Counted from the stretch's first letter, positions 35,706 to 46,277 are shown. The stretch: 53,941 nucleotides of DNA from Marinifilaceae bacterium (GCA_025210485.1 JAOARN010000155.1:1-53941); one strand, 5' to 3'. Notes: generated from the sequence alone by a model not told the origin. Translations and numbers: made by a program.

Positions 35706-38261
35706 ATGAGTTTTCGGCATATTATAGCAGTTTTGATTTTTCAATGTCTTGGATTTTTTACATTTCTGAATGCTCAGACAGGTGTTAGCATTGGTAAAGG
35801 AAATGAAAAAGCACATCCAAATGCTATTTTAGAATTATTCTCTACTAATAAAGGTCTCCTGATACCAAGAATGACATCTGCAGAGAGAATTGCTATTTTT
35901 AGTGGAGAAGAAGATTCTGATCATAATGGTTTATTGTGCTTTGATATTAATGTAAATAGCTTTTTTTATTGGCAGAATGATAAATGGATAGCTGTTAAAA
36001 CAGATGGTATGCTTATTGGAAATACTCTTCCTGAGTATACAAGTGTTTCTTTGTCAACCATTTTTTATAACACAACTGACAATACCATATATGTTCGGAC
36101 TGAAACTGGATGGATGGTAACTGACAATAAAATAGATGAGATTCAGAATCTCAAACAAGTATTAGATAAAGGTAACAGTGCGGGGATGATAAAAATCGCA
36201 AATTTGTTGGATCCTATTGATATTCAAGATGCGGCTACAAAAATATATGTGGATAATAAATTGACTGAAGTTTCGGGAAGTGAAACTGTTATTAGACCAG
36301 CAGATGGAAGTGTAACTGTTACAGGTAAAGGAACAGAAGCAGAACCCTATAGCATTAGCCTTGGCGATGTAATTGACTATTCTGCTGCAGATGTAGATTA
36401 TGACGATCTTGTTTCTTCTCTAGGAGCAAGCAATGTTCAAGATGCAATAGATCAACTAAAAAAAATAATCGATGATAATTCAGATAGTCAGGGATTGAAA
36501 TTAGATATTGATAATAATTTAGAAATAGATAATGGAAATTCAGTAAATCTTTCTTTTCTTCTTGATAATACTGACGATCAGATTGCAGAAGAGGTATCTA
36601 TTGAAAATTCAATAAGATTAGCTGCATATACTAATGTTTCGGAAGCACTTTTAGGAATTGAAAACTTAATTAATTCACTTGCTGATAATCAAAATGCTTC
36701 AGAGCTGAATTATATTGATGTAGATCCTGTATTAAATGCTACTAATGTTCAAACTGCAATTGATGAAATTAATAGTATTCTTGATTCAAAAATAATCGAT
36801 TTGATTTCAGAGAATGTATTATTTTCCCCTCTTGCAGGAGAATTTAACTCTTCTGTTACAAATGTTTATCAGGCTATACAATTTATTAGAGCTGCAACAT
36901 TGAAACCTCACACACACAATATCTCAGATATTATTTATGATGATAGATATACAAATTTGGGAGCCACTTCTTTGTCTGAGGCCTTAGAACAATTAAAATA
37001 CATTGTTGAAAATAGAAGGTTTATATCTTCTGAAATTTCTTATGATAATACTAATACCCAGGATGATCCTGCTTTAGGAACTGATATAAAAATTGCTACG
37101 ACTCAATTGAGAGATTATTTCGATAAAACAACTTCAATTTCAGGAGAAGACATCTCGATAAGTTCCACATCCATTGATTCGGAAAATGTACAAGATGCTG
37201 TTGATGAAATAATGGAAAAGCATAATCAGGCCTTGGAATTTCTAATGTCGAATACTATTTCATATACCAATTCTAATTATACTGCATCTATAACAAATAT
37301 TAATGAAGGCATAAGCCAAATATATACAAACCTTTCAAAAGCCATTCCTACTAAACTGAAAACGAATCACATTTTGGTCGGAGGTACTTCTTCACATTTC
37401 CTAGAGGTTAAAGATGCTAGATCTATGCCTACCAATGCAGAAGCTCAGAGTATTCTTAATGATGTTCTTAATTATGATGACACAAATCATCCTCTTATTC
37501 AAATTGATTATAATACTGGCATTAAAATCAAAAAGTTTGAAGATGCTCCTGCAGGGATTGGCTTGAAGGCAAATAAGTATATTATTGATCAGGAATTATG
37601 TTTTGATAATTTTGTATATGCTGCAAGAGTCCATTCTGGATCTAATATTGACTATCTGAGACCTGCAGATTTTGATTCAAGACTTTTGTATTTCGATGCA
37701 AATGGGGTGAATTATAAAACTAGGGATGAAGTTGAAAATGAGATTACTGATATTTATGATATCATTGATCCTTCTCTTGGAGCACCCAAAGATGCCTCTG
37801 TTTTTATAGGTGAAAATAAATTATATGCTAATGATGATATTAAACGTGATTTTGTTATAAGAGTGGATAATTTAGATGAGAATGGGGAATCGATTGATGG
37901 TGATTTTACGAAGTATTTTTTTAGAGATACCAAAGATGGGGTCAAAATTCTTATGACTAAAAACGAAGAGCCAGAGGAGACTTCTGCCAGGCTCGATTTT
38001 AGATGTGCGACTAAACCTATTCTTTTTTCAAATTGGATTCATTTGATAAACGATCACCCTCGTGAATTTTCTATTGCTAGGTCAGATAAAACTCAAAAAA
38101 AATGTCATAGCTATAAGAAAGAATCTAATTGTCCTGAAGTCAGTATGCATGGGTTAGAAATAATATTATTTAATTCAGTTGGTAATCCTGATAATCGTCA
38201 TATTGTTGTTCCTAATTATACATATATTTATTATCCTAAAAAACTTAGAGTAAATTTTTAA
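35706..38261 (+). CDS. Large secreted fibre-like repeat protein 1
   Basis: An 851-residue exported protein: signal peptide (residues 1-24), then a head module with TGVSIGKGNEKAHPNAILEL, STNKGLLIPRMTSAERI and FYWQNDKW, a common N-terminal module of Bacteroidota surface proteins. Next come the phage-fibre-like motif DIQDAATKIYVD and about five spaced repeats of the kind NVQDAIDQLKKI (also NVQTAIDEIN, SLSEALEQL, NVQDAVDEIM). The C-terminal 250 residues are a unique domain ending in a basic, Cys-containing tail. There is no T9SS sorting domain. First of three tandem paralogues, 8 bases before the next. It likely forms an elongated, possibly trimeric surface structure; function unknown. Confidence 0.8.
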   Translation: MSFRHIIAVLIFQCLGFFTFLNAQTGVSIGKGNEKAHPNAILELFSTNKGLLIPRMTSAERIAIFSGEEDSDHNGLLCFDINVNSFFYWQNDKWIAVKTDGMLIGNTLPEYTSVSLSTIFYNTTDNTIYVRTETGWMVTDNKIDEIQNLKQVLDKGNSAGMIKIANLLDPIDIQDAATKIYVDNKLTEVSGSETVIRPADGSVTVTGKGTEAEPYSISLGDVIDYSAADVDYDDLVSSLGASNVQDAIDQLKKIIDDNSDSQGLKLDIDNNLEIDNGNSVNLSFLLDNTDDQIAEEVSIENSIRLAAYTNVSEALLGIENLINSLADNQNASELNYIDVDPVLNATNVQTAIDEINSILDSKIIDLISENVLFSPLAGEFNSSVTNVYQAIQFIRAATLKPHTHNISDIIYDDRYTNLGATSLSEALEQLKYIVENRRFISSEISYDNTNTQDDPALGTDIKIATTQLRDYFDKTTSISGEDISISSTSIDSENVQDAVDEIMEKHNQALEFLMSNTISYTNSNYTASITNINEGISQIYTNLSKAIPTKLKTNHILVGGTSSHFLEVKDARSMPTNAEAQSILNDVLNYDDTNHPLIQIDYNTGIKIKKFEDAPAGIGLKANKYIIDQELCFDNFVYAARVHSGSNIDYLRPADFDSRLLYFDANGVNYKTRDEVENEITDIYDIIDPSLGAPKDASVFIGENKLYANDDIKRDFVIRVDNLDENGESIDGDFTKYFFRDTKDGVKILMTKNEEPEETSARLDFRCATKPILFSNWIHLINDHPREFSIARSDKTQKKCHSYKKESNCPEVSMHGLEIILFNSVGNPDNRHIVVPNYTYIYYPKKLRVNF

Positions 38262-38269
38262 TATAAATT

Positions 38270-40825
38270 ATGAAAAAATCTGTAATTTACATATTACTTC
38301 TTTTTATGACATTTGTCTCATATTCTCAATCGACAGGTGTAAGTATCGGGGAAACAAATAAACAGGCACATGAAAAGGCATTATTAGATGTGTTTTCAAA
38401 GTCAAAAGGTATTTTGATTCCTCGCATAAGCAAAGAGCAAAGAGATCTAATTTTTGACAAATTAGTTGATTTGACAGCTATAGGTTTGCTCGTTTATGAT
38501 AATACAGAGAATAATTTTTTTTACTATGTAGGTGAAAAATGGATTAGTTTTCAAAATCAAGGTGTAGTTTTAAGTGATGACTTGCCATCTGCAACAAATT
38601 ACTCAAAGGGAGTTTTGCTTTACAATAAAACTGATAATACTATTTATGTTTTGGGTGAAACAGGATGGGTGTCAACTGATAATAAGAATGATGAACTTCA
38701 AACAATTGTCGATGTGTTGAGCCTAGGGAATGATGCAAATGGATATAAAATTAAAGACCTAGCTGACCCGATTGACGATAATGATGCTGCTAATAAGAAA
38801 TATGTTGACGAATCATTTAGTGGTATAGATGGTTCGGAAACCAAATTATTATCTCCAGATGGAAGCGTTCAGGTTACAGGTGAGGGAAGTTTATACGACC
38901 CTTATGGATTAAGTTTTAGTGCAAATGTCAAATATTCCTCTACGCAAGTTCTATATGATGGTGCTACATCTGGTTTAACTCAGGATAATGTAAAGGATGT
39001 TTTAGATCAAATAGCTAAAATGACTGATGCTATAAAGGATCAACAGCAGCTAATATTAGCTGGTACTAGTTTAAGTATTACAAATGGCAACACTGTTGAT
39101 TTATCTACTTTTTTGGATAATGAAGATGATCAAAAAGCAAATGAAGTTAGTTTTTCTGCTCCAGAATTTGGATCCACAGTTGCAGATGTAGAGACTGCAT
39201 TAGTACATCTTCTTGATAATATTGATGATTATCAAGATGATCAGACTGCTTTAGAAGTTGATTTTGATGATTCAGACACAAATTATGGATCGTCAACTGT
39301 ACAGTCTGCTGTTGATAATCTAAAAGTAGAAGTAAATGATATAAAGGACTTATTAGCAAGTGATATAAACTTTAGTAGCAGTATTATTAATTTAAATAAT
39401 AATGCTTCAAAGCTTTCTGAAGCACTTTCATATATAAATAGCCTTGTTAAACTACATCATTTACATACCGCAAAAAACATTAAGTATACTAACAGTCAAA
39501 GCATTTTTAATTTTGATAATGTACAAGATGCTATTTTTGCTATTAAAGATGGATGGCAAAAATACAAATTTCCTGCAAGCAAGGTTTTATATGATGATCC
39601 AGCAAAAGGAATTGGAAATAATGTGAAAGATGTTTTTGACTATATTCATAATGATATTACTACTACAAATTTAAATCTTAAAGCTGAAGATATAAAACTA
39701 AACTCTTCTAATTTTACAGGTTCTACTAATGTTAAATCCGGATTAGAATTTTTGCGTCAATTAAGTCTTGATTATTTTTCCAATCTTACTGCGGATAATA
39801 TTCTTATGGATGCAAGTACTTTTGGTCCTTCTGTTAGCAATGTGAAACAAGCTTTGGATTTTTTATTAGATGAAAGTAAAGAAATTGTGGGAGCTGATTT
39901 AGAACAAGATCAGATGTTTGTTGGCGCACCTGAGGGAACTAAACCATCCGATTTTTATTCTTCTGGCCCTGTTAATATAAATCCACTCGCCGAAATTAGA
40001 ATGAATGCTAATGTTATAAGTTATGACAACTTTGATTTAAGAAGACCTATAGATATTGCGGCTTTAAATGCAGATGATTTATCTTCTATAGCAGGAGATT
40101 CTGAAGGTTATTTAACTGTTGTGAAAGGTAATCTTAAACTTGTTAATAAACCGAAATTGAATTTTTATGCTTACATTAATCCTACTGATGATGTGCTGAA
40201 ATATAATAATATTTCAGAGGTTCAAGCTCCAGGTCAGCAAGATAAATTTGGATATTTTAATTCGTTTTATCAATTTAATTCGAATAAGACTGATATAAAA
40301 GATGGTCTTCAGTATGTAAGGCAATTTAGAAACTCAACTGGTAATACCTTTACTATAGAGTCAAGTTCTGGTGCAGACAAGGAATTTATTACAAATTTTG
40401 TATTCTCTCATTATGGATCTATTGTATTGGGTGTAAATAAAACCGCCAATCGAAATTGGGCGGATATTGATTATGAAAAGTATAATTATGTAAATGCTTC
40501 TTATGATTTTGCATTTAAAAGTGATGGTATTTCATATAACTATGGACATATGCTTGTGACTGTTAAAGATTTTGATGAATTAGATGAAAAATTCCCTGAT
40601 CCAGTTGATGGTATGATGGTTTATGTAAAGGAATGTGTATTCAAAGGTTTTGAAGAGGTTGAAAATACTCGTTTCTATAGATTCTATGGAGTAGGTAATA
40701 GGAAAAGTTATAATGCCAAGATGGTCTCAGATCCTGAATCTCCATGTAGTGGGGTATATTATTATTCTAGTGATTTTGGTTGGATTTTATCCATGTGGTA
40801 TTTTTGGAGGGGTAATCAAGAATAA
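38270..40825 (+). CDS. Large secreted fibre-like repeat protein 2
   Basis: An 851-residue paralogue of the preceding protein, with exactly the same length but clearly diverged sequence. Signal peptide (LLLFMTFVSYSQ), head module STGVSIGETNKQAHEKALLDV with GILIPRISKEQR and FFYYVGEKW, then the motif DNDAANKKYVDESF and GSETKLLSPDGSVQVTGEG. About six fibre-type repeats follow (NVKDVLDQIAKM, TVQSAVDNLKVEV, NVQDAIFAIKDG, NVKDVFDYIHN, NVKSGLEFLRQL, NVKQALDFLLDE). The last 270 residues are a distinct tip domain. Conserved head and repeats with different C-termini suggest variable tips on a shared shaft. Confidence 0.8.
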   Translation: MKKSVIYILLLFMTFVSYSQSTGVSIGETNKQAHEKALLDVFSKSKGILIPRISKEQRDLIFDKLVDLTAIGLLVYDNTENNFFYYVGEKWISFQNQGVVLSDDLPSATNYSKGVLLYNKTDNTIYVLGETGWVSTDNKNDELQTIVDVLSLGNDANGYKIKDLADPIDDNDAANKKYVDESFSGIDGSETKLLSPDGSVQVTGEGSLYDPYGLSFSANVKYSSTQVLYDGATSGLTQDNVKDVLDQIAKMTDAIKDQQQLILAGTSLSITNGNTVDLSTFLDNEDDQKANEVSFSAPEFGSTVADVETALVHLLDNIDDYQDDQTALEVDFDDSDTNYGSSTVQSAVDNLKVEVNDIKDLLASDINFSSSIINLNNNASKLSEALSYINSLVKLHHLHTAKNIKYTNSQSIFNFDNVQDAIFAIKDGWQKYKFPASKVLYDDPAKGIGNNVKDVFDYIHNDITTTNLNLKAEDIKLNSSNFTGSTNVKSGLEFLRQLSLDYFSNLTADNILMDASTFGPSVSNVKQALDFLLDESKEIVGADLEQDQMFVGAPEGTKPSDFYSSGPVNINPLAEIRMNANVISYDNFDLRRPIDIAALNADDLSSIAGDSEGYLTVVKGNLKLVNKPKLNFYAYINPTDDVLKYNNISEVQAPGQQDKFGYFNSFYQFNSNKTDIKDGLQYVRQFRNSTGNTFTIESSSGADKEFITNFVFSHYGSIVLGVNKTANRNWADIDYEKYNYVNASYDFAFKSDGISYNYGHMLVTVKDFDELDEKFPDPVDGMMVYVKECVFKGFEEVENTRFYRFYGVGNRKSYNAKMVSDPESPCSGVYYYSSDFGWILSMWYFWRGNQE

Positions 40826-40875
40826 TTTCTTCGTAAAATAAGCTCTTTTACTCATTTAATATTTTTTATAAAACT

Positions 40876-43800
40876 ATGAAAAAAACATTTATTATATTTT
40901 TGATTGTTGTTATCTCTAACTTAAATTTATTTTGTCAATCCAAGGTGATAATTGGTGATAAGAATGATAAGGAGTTGAATAAATCAATTTTAGATTTAAA
41001 TTCAGATAATAAAGGCTTACTTCTTCCTCGTTTGACCTCAGAACAAAGAGAGGCAATGTTTGATTCTGACGATATCACAGCACAAGGAATGTTAGTTTTT
41101 GATATAAATATTAAACGAATTTTTTATTGGACAGGTCAGTCTTGGACATTCTTTTCTGATGAAGGTTTGCTTTTTGCAGATAAGGAACCTACTGGTAAAT
41201 TTCCAGCTGGAAGTTTATATTTTAATACAACATCTCAGAAAATGTATATATTTGTTCTTAATGTATGGACTGAAGTTAATAACCCCTATGATGAGTTACA
41301 AACCTTATCTGAAATACTATCAGTTTCCAATAGTGCTGGTATGAATGTTATAAAAGATGTAGCTAGCCCTTCAGATAATCAAGATTTAGCAACAAAGGAA
41401 TATGTTGATTTTGTTGTTGCTAAAATTAACGGAAGTGAGACAAAAATAATCAGTGGTAATGTGAATGTAACTATTAATGGCAAAGGTACTGCTTTGGAGC
41501 CATATGAAATTAGTTTTAGTAATGTGGTAAATGCTGGAAATATTAGTTTCCGTGATTTTAATAGTAATCTATCAGTCGATAATATACAGGACGCTATAGA
41601 CGAGTTAGTGAAATTGATTAATAACAGTTCTGATAAACAGGAGCTGAATCTAGAACTTGTTTCTGCATATGAAAAAGGGAAACTTAGCCTTACTAATAAT
41701 ACTATTCAAACTGCTAACCTAAGTAGGTTTTGGGATAATAAGGATATTCAACAATCTTTTCAAGTATTACTTACAGATAATCCAGGGGAGTCAAGATCTA
41801 TTTACACACAATTACTTTACTTGAAAAATTTATATAATAGTAAAGAGGATGATCAAGATGCAAGTGAGGTAAATATAAGTTCTTCATTGTATGCAAATGT
41901 TCAGGAGGCAATTGTTGGTATACATAATAGAGCAAAAGACAGAAATTCAATAACTACTGAAGATTTAAAATATGAGTCATCTTCAGTAAACAACCTAAAG
42001 GTCGATTTGGAAAGCCTATATAATGACGTGTCTCTTTATAATCATCCCCATACAGCTAGTGATGTGTTAATTACATCTAATCTTAATGGTTTCAATACAA
42101 ATACAGATAATTTAAAATCTGCACTAGATCAAATTATATCAGGAATAAACAATTTTACAGTATCTGCAGATGATGTATCAACAGTTCAGGGAGGTTCTAA
42201 AAGTCTAAAACAGGAAATAGATGAGTTGTATGATTTAATGTTAAATGTTAGGAATTTAAAATCGGCTGAATTTGTTACTATCTCTTCTAGTTTATTCATT
42301 GGTTTTGAAAATCTTTTATCTGTTATGGAAGAATTGAAAATTAGAATAGAGAATAATACTATTTCAGCATCTAATGTTTCTTTCTCAATAGATACAAAAT
42401 TATTAGACAAATTAGAAATGATAAAGTCGGAAATAGAGTTTTTTAATAATATTGTGTTAAGTGAGGGTGAAATATTTATCGGGAGCAATGAAGGAAATAC
42501 AGAAATAAAAAGATTTGGTGGAGATTTTTTTAGTATTGACCGTGATGGTATTATTTCAATAAAAAATGGAGGTTTCAGAGATAGTGTTTGGATGCCTAAA
42601 TCAATGCCATTGAGCAAAATAAAATTCAATCAACACAATAATGTAATTGATAACACAGGGGATTTTAAAGATGTTATTATTAGTTTAGCAGATAGAAGTA
42701 AATTTGATACATATGGTTTACTTACCACAGGAAGAAAGATTTCTGAAATTAATTATCCTAGTTTGGGAGGTAATGTAGTATATAATTCTTTAGGATTCAA
42801 TGATAATGTTTTTGATTTTTCTAAAATCTTACAAAAATTTGTTGATAATGGAATCTATGAACATAAACGAGATTTTTATGATCAATTTACCCTGAAAACT
42901 AATAAAATTGAGTATAATTTTTTTGATGATCCGAGTAATAACTGGGATTATAGAGATTCCTCGAATTTTAAGATTAATTTTGGTAAAGGTAAAAGTCTTT
43001 ATCTTGGTTTTAGTAACAGTGTGCGTATTGGTGATCGTTATGGTGTTTTTATTGCTCAGAAAAACAAAACTAATGAATTAATCAATGATACTTTAGCTAA
43101 CTACTTTTTCTCTTATATTGGACTTCCAGTTTTGACAACGGAACAAGCCAGATCTTATCTTAAAGATGAACAAGAGAGAATTAAAAATATAGATGGTTTA
43201 GACCATGATCGTTTCAGCCCCCTTCAAATGTCTTTTAATAAAGATTTAAATTATATTCAATTTAGTTCATATAATTTAAGATATTATAATCCCGATATTC
43301 CAGGTGACTTTAGGGCTAAAACTTCTGGAATAATATATAATTGTAATAGTTATCCATTTTATGATACTCTAAATCCAAATCATCCTCCCAAGTTTACATC
43401 ATTACAAATTAAAAAAGATGGAAAACCAGGATCTTATTATTTCGAATACGAAGTAAATGATGAGGACGGGATAAAAGAAACAGAACTTTTAGAGACAATG
43501 ACCCCGTATGAATTATATGTATCAAATAATGCAGATTTGTCTGATCCTGTTATGATTAAGAATGGGATTGGAATACATAACGTAAAATTAAGAGAATCGG
43601 ATTATTGTGTTTTAGATGGTGAAACAATTAATTTTCTTGACCTATCCGATAAATATATATTTGCTAGGGTAAAACCAGTTGTTAAATACGGTTTTCAGTT
43701 TGGGAAAGGACAATTTACAGATAATTATATAAATCCACAGATGCCTGAATGTAAAGGTTATTTTCCAGAAGCATTAACTGAAGCTAAAGAATTATTGGAA

Positions 43801-45744
43801 GACTTTACAGATCCTAATTTAACAGCTAGTGAACAGCAGTTAATAAAAGATAAATACATGGGGAATGATCCTGACTATGGAATTTACGTATGGAAGTGGG
43901 ATCAGGATTATTTGGACAATATTGAATCGCATGAAATAGATATAAATCAATATGATATTAAAAAAGAGGATGATCTCTCAAATTTTGAACTAAAACTACT
44001 TGACCGAAATGTCGGTGCAGAGCGAACAGCTATAAATCAATATGATTGTAAGGCTCATGGTTTTTTAATTCAACCTGGGCGTAGAATTCTACCATATTGT
44101 TTTCCTAAGTATGAATCATATGATTCTGTAACTTTTACATATCCCAAAATAAATATATTTGCAAACTACTTCAGTAATTGGGCTGATTGGGAATATTGGA
44201 AGAATGTGGGTTTTGAAACTTCCAATTATTTTAAAGATATAAGTCTGGATAAAATAAAAAATGAATTTTTAACATGCTATGGCTGGGGGGAAAGTGGATC
44301 AGGACAGATATATGGTGGATTTATGCGAAAAATCTTATCCGAACATGACTATACATTTGATCAATGGCAGGTTTATAATTTTTCTGATGTTTATAATAAA
44401 TCCCTAGTTTCTGAGAGAAGTATGTTGGATAGTGTTGGTATTGCACATAATTTGTCTTTTCAACAAAATTATTGGTTTTATGAAACCAAAGCTGGAGAGT
44501 TTCTTAATTCTTCAGGTAACACCGAAGCTGTGAGAATTAACTTAAATAATTCTTTCTGTGATTATTTCAAAAGGGACAACTCAGAAGCAGATGATCCAAA
44601 TACCTTAGATATAATTTCTCGATTAAGAGCAAATCCCTGTCCTGATGGATACTTTGTGCCAAGCCTACGCCATTGGCACGAAATTTTAGCTACAGTAAAA
44701 TTTACCGCTAAAAAAAGTATATTTGAAGAGTTAAAATTGACTCTTTGTGGAATTAGAAAGAATGAATTAAATTATCTTGATGAATATAGTAAACCGAATC
44801 AGGGGGTTCATTTTCTTGGATCAAAAGGATATTACTGGAGCTCGACCAAAGCACCCTTTCATATATCATCAACAAATAAATTCGTTGGATCAAGAGATTG
44901 GCATGCTTATTATGCTTATCACAGTAATAGAGAAAAAAAATGGGTTGAGGTAGGTTTTTTGCCTTATCATGTGGTTGAAAGGTATGAAGGATCTACAGTA
45001 AGACCATCTGTTAACAACTTACCATCATGGGATGAAAGAATAAGATATCATTCTGGTCAAGATTCTATTTGTTTTGGAGTTTTTGGTGATGATTATAATG
45101 CCGAATATTTTACCGATCATGGAGGTCATACAGGTCAGTCAATATGGTTAGGCATTTCTATAGACGAAGAAGAAAATTATTCGGAGGTTATTATAAATAC
45201 TGATGATTGTGCAGCTGTAAGGTGTATGAAGCATTTTCCTGACGATCCTTTTTTAAGACTTCAAGATGAAGAAGTTATTGATCCTACAACAAATTACCCA
45301 GTTTACCACCCAGTCGAAAATATGAAAGGTCAAGATTTGGAGGTTTTTGATAATCTAGGATCATATTATAATCGAACCTCGAGAAATCACTATTTTATAT
45401 ACTCCCCAACTCCGTTGAATACTTTTGCCCCAGTTCCTCGAGGTTATGAACCTTTTATGTCCACCCACTATAAACCTCGTGACTGGGAGTATAATAATCA
45501 TTTTACTACTGGATACGATAATGAATTATTTCTTGATAATGGCAATGTAGATCATCAAAGAAAAGATTTTATTGTCACGGGAGATGACAATCATTATGAT
45601 AAGGGAGCGATATTATTTCAGCATATATATATAACAAGTGATTGTACAGAGAAACGTAATTTCTTATTTATGGAAATAGAGGATTTTACACAACAAACCA
45701 TGCTTTATGAAAGAAGTGGGGATGATTATAATCCAAACAAATAA
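40876..45744 (+). CDS. Very large secreted fibre-like protein 3 with FISUMP-like C-terminal domain
   Basis: A 1622-residue paralogue. Signal peptide (FLIVVISNLNLFCQ), head module with KGLLLPRLTSEQREAMF and FYWTGQSW, then DNQDLATKEYVDFVV and GSETKIISGNVNVTING. Fibre-type repeats follow to about residue 540 (NIQDAIDELVKL, NVQEAIVGIHN, NLKSALDQIISG). A segment near 830-960 resembles a beta-sandwich (KFTSLQIKKDGKPGSYYFEYEVNDEDG). From about residue 1245 a FISUMP/DUF1566-like domain is seen: NPCPDGYFVPSLRHWHEIL, SKGYYWSST, STVRPSVNN and CAAVRCMK. Such domains occur in lectin-like or fimbrillin-related surface proteins. It is last of the tandem set, 50 bases after its neighbour. Confidence 0.8.
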   Translation: MKKTFIIFLIVVISNLNLFCQSKVIIGDKNDKELNKSILDLNSDNKGLLLPRLTSEQREAMFDSDDITAQGMLVFDINIKRIFYWTGQSWTFFSDEGLLFADKEPTGKFPAGSLYFNTTSQKMYIFVLNVWTEVNNPYDELQTLSEILSVSNSAGMNVIKDVASPSDNQDLATKEYVDFVVAKINGSETKIISGNVNVTINGKGTALEPYEISFSNVVNAGNISFRDFNSNLSVDNIQDAIDELVKLINNSSDKQELNLELVSAYEKGKLSLTNNTIQTANLSRFWDNKDIQQSFQVLLTDNPGESRSIYTQLLYLKNLYNSKEDDQDASEVNISSSLYANVQEAIVGIHNRAKDRNSITTEDLKYESSSVNNLKVDLESLYNDVSLYNHPHTASDVLITSNLNGFNTNTDNLKSALDQIISGINNFTVSADDVSTVQGGSKSLKQEIDELYDLMLNVRNLKSAEFVTISSSLFIGFENLLSVMEELKIRIENNTISASNVSFSIDTKLLDKLEMIKSEIEFFNNIVLSEGEIFIGSNEGNTEIKRFGGDFFSIDRDGIISIKNGGFRDSVWMPKSMPLSKIKFNQHNNVIDNTGDFKDVIISLADRSKFDTYGLLTTGRKISEINYPSLGGNVVYNSLGFNDNVFDFSKILQKFVDNGIYEHKRDFYDQFTLKTNKIEYNFFDDPSNNWDYRDSSNFKINFGKGKSLYLGFSNSVRIGDRYGVFIAQKNKTNELINDTLANYFFSYIGLPVLTTEQARSYLKDEQERIKNIDGLDHDRFSPLQMSFNKDLNYIQFSSYNLRYYNPDIPGDFRAKTSGIIYNCNSYPFYDTLNPNHPPKFTSLQIKKDGKPGSYYFEYEVNDEDGIKETELLETMTPYELYVSNNADLSDPVMIKNGIGIHNVKLRESDYCVLDGETINFLDLSDKYIFARVKPVVKYGFQFGKGQFTDNYINPQMPECKGYFPEALTEAKELLEDFTDPNLTASEQQLIKDKYMGNDPDYGIYVWKWDQDYLDNIESHEIDINQYDIKKEDDLSNFELKLLDRNVGAERTAINQYDCKAHGFLIQPGRRILPYCFPKYESYDSVTFTYPKINIFANYFSNWADWEYWKNVGFETSNYFKDISLDKIKNEFLTCYGWGESGSGQIYGGFMRKILSEHDYTFDQWQVYNFSDVYNKSLVSERSMLDSVGIAHNLSFQQNYWFYETKAGEFLNSSGNTEAVRINLNNSFCDYFKRDNSEADDPNTLDIISRLRANPCPDGYFVPSLRHWHEILATVKFTAKKSIFEELKLTLCGIRKNELNYLDEYSKPNQGVHFLGSKGYYWSSTKAPFHISSTNKFVGSRDWHAYYAYHSNREKKWVEVGFLPYHVVERYEGSTVRPSVNNLPSWDERIRYHSGQDSICFGVFGDDYNAEYFTDHGGHTGQSIWLGISIDEEENYSEVIINTDDCAAVRCMKHFPDDPFLRLQDEEVIDPTTNYPVYHPVENMKGQDLEVFDNLGSYYNRTSRNHYFIYSPTPLNTFAPVPRGYEPFMSTHYKPRDWEYNNHFTTGYDNELFLDNGNVDHQRKDFIVTGDDNHYDKGAILFQHIYITSDCTEKRNFLFMEIEDFTQQTMLYERSGDDYNPNK

Positions 45745-46202
45745 GTACTTTAAGCTAATTTTTATTGTGATGGAGCTTTTTATAGGCAGGTATGAAATAC
45801 AGAATGGGAAAAATAGTAATTATCACACTATCAGTCTATATAGAGTAGGGGTTCGTGCTAGTTTGAAAAATTAGAATAAGAAAGAGATATCGGCATAATC
45901 ATATTTGAAGTTTTGGAGAGATAAATAAATGGAATTACGGTTCTGGCTAATTGGATAAAAAAAAAGTTTGGAGATCTCAAGAACCACATAGTCATCAACT
46001 TTGACAACAATTTCTGAGATTTAATATTGTTAGTTAATTGTTGAATTTAGATAAAGCGAGAAATAGAGTCGCTGCTTATGAGCTATTTTTTACTAAATTT
46101 GGTTGCAATAGATACTTGAATCTACGGTTTGTCATTTCTTGAAATATATAATTTTAACATATAAACCTGATTTACGAAAAGAAATGTTATGGTAGGATAC
46201 GA
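45745..46202. other. Non-coding region, possible decayed ORF fragments
   Basis: About 460 bases after the fibre genes with no intact gene. Short stretches look protein-like when translated on the plus strand: KKFGDLKNHIVINFDNNF (about 45960-46015) and, in another frame, DKARNRVAAYELFFTKFG (about 46050-46105). Both are broken by stops. They could be relics of a transposase or other gene, but I cannot assign a family. Confidence 0.35.
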
Positions 46203-46249
46203 AAAATGTGCTAGTTTATTTATTTAATAAAACTAGCACATTTTTTTAT
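46203..46249. terminator. Bidirectional terminator, left border of the retron cassette
   Basis: A perfect 15-bp stem (46203-46217 with 46230-46244, 12-base loop), including aatgtgctagttt on one arm, followed by a run of T. It insulates the retron cassette from the fibre genes upstream. Confidence 0.88.
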
Positions 46250-46277
46250 TTGTATTTAATAAAATGTTATTTTTTAT

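Noticed and set aside
36900..36925. HTHN/HPHT-type stretches in the fibre proteins (for example THTHN) considered as metal sites
   Set aside because: They recur once per protein in the shaft at equivalent places, as in phage fibres, but too few ligands are visible to claim a metal site.
42186..42629. 147-codon antisense ORF inside fibre gene 3
   Set aside because: It lies wholly within a well-supported long coding frame and its translation is a Ser/Leu/Ile-rich shadow.
35706..45744. Fibre genes taken as part of a prophage
   Set aside because: All three have bacterial signal peptides and a Bacteroidota surface-protein head module, and no capsid, terminase, tail-assembly, lysis or integrase genes are in the window.
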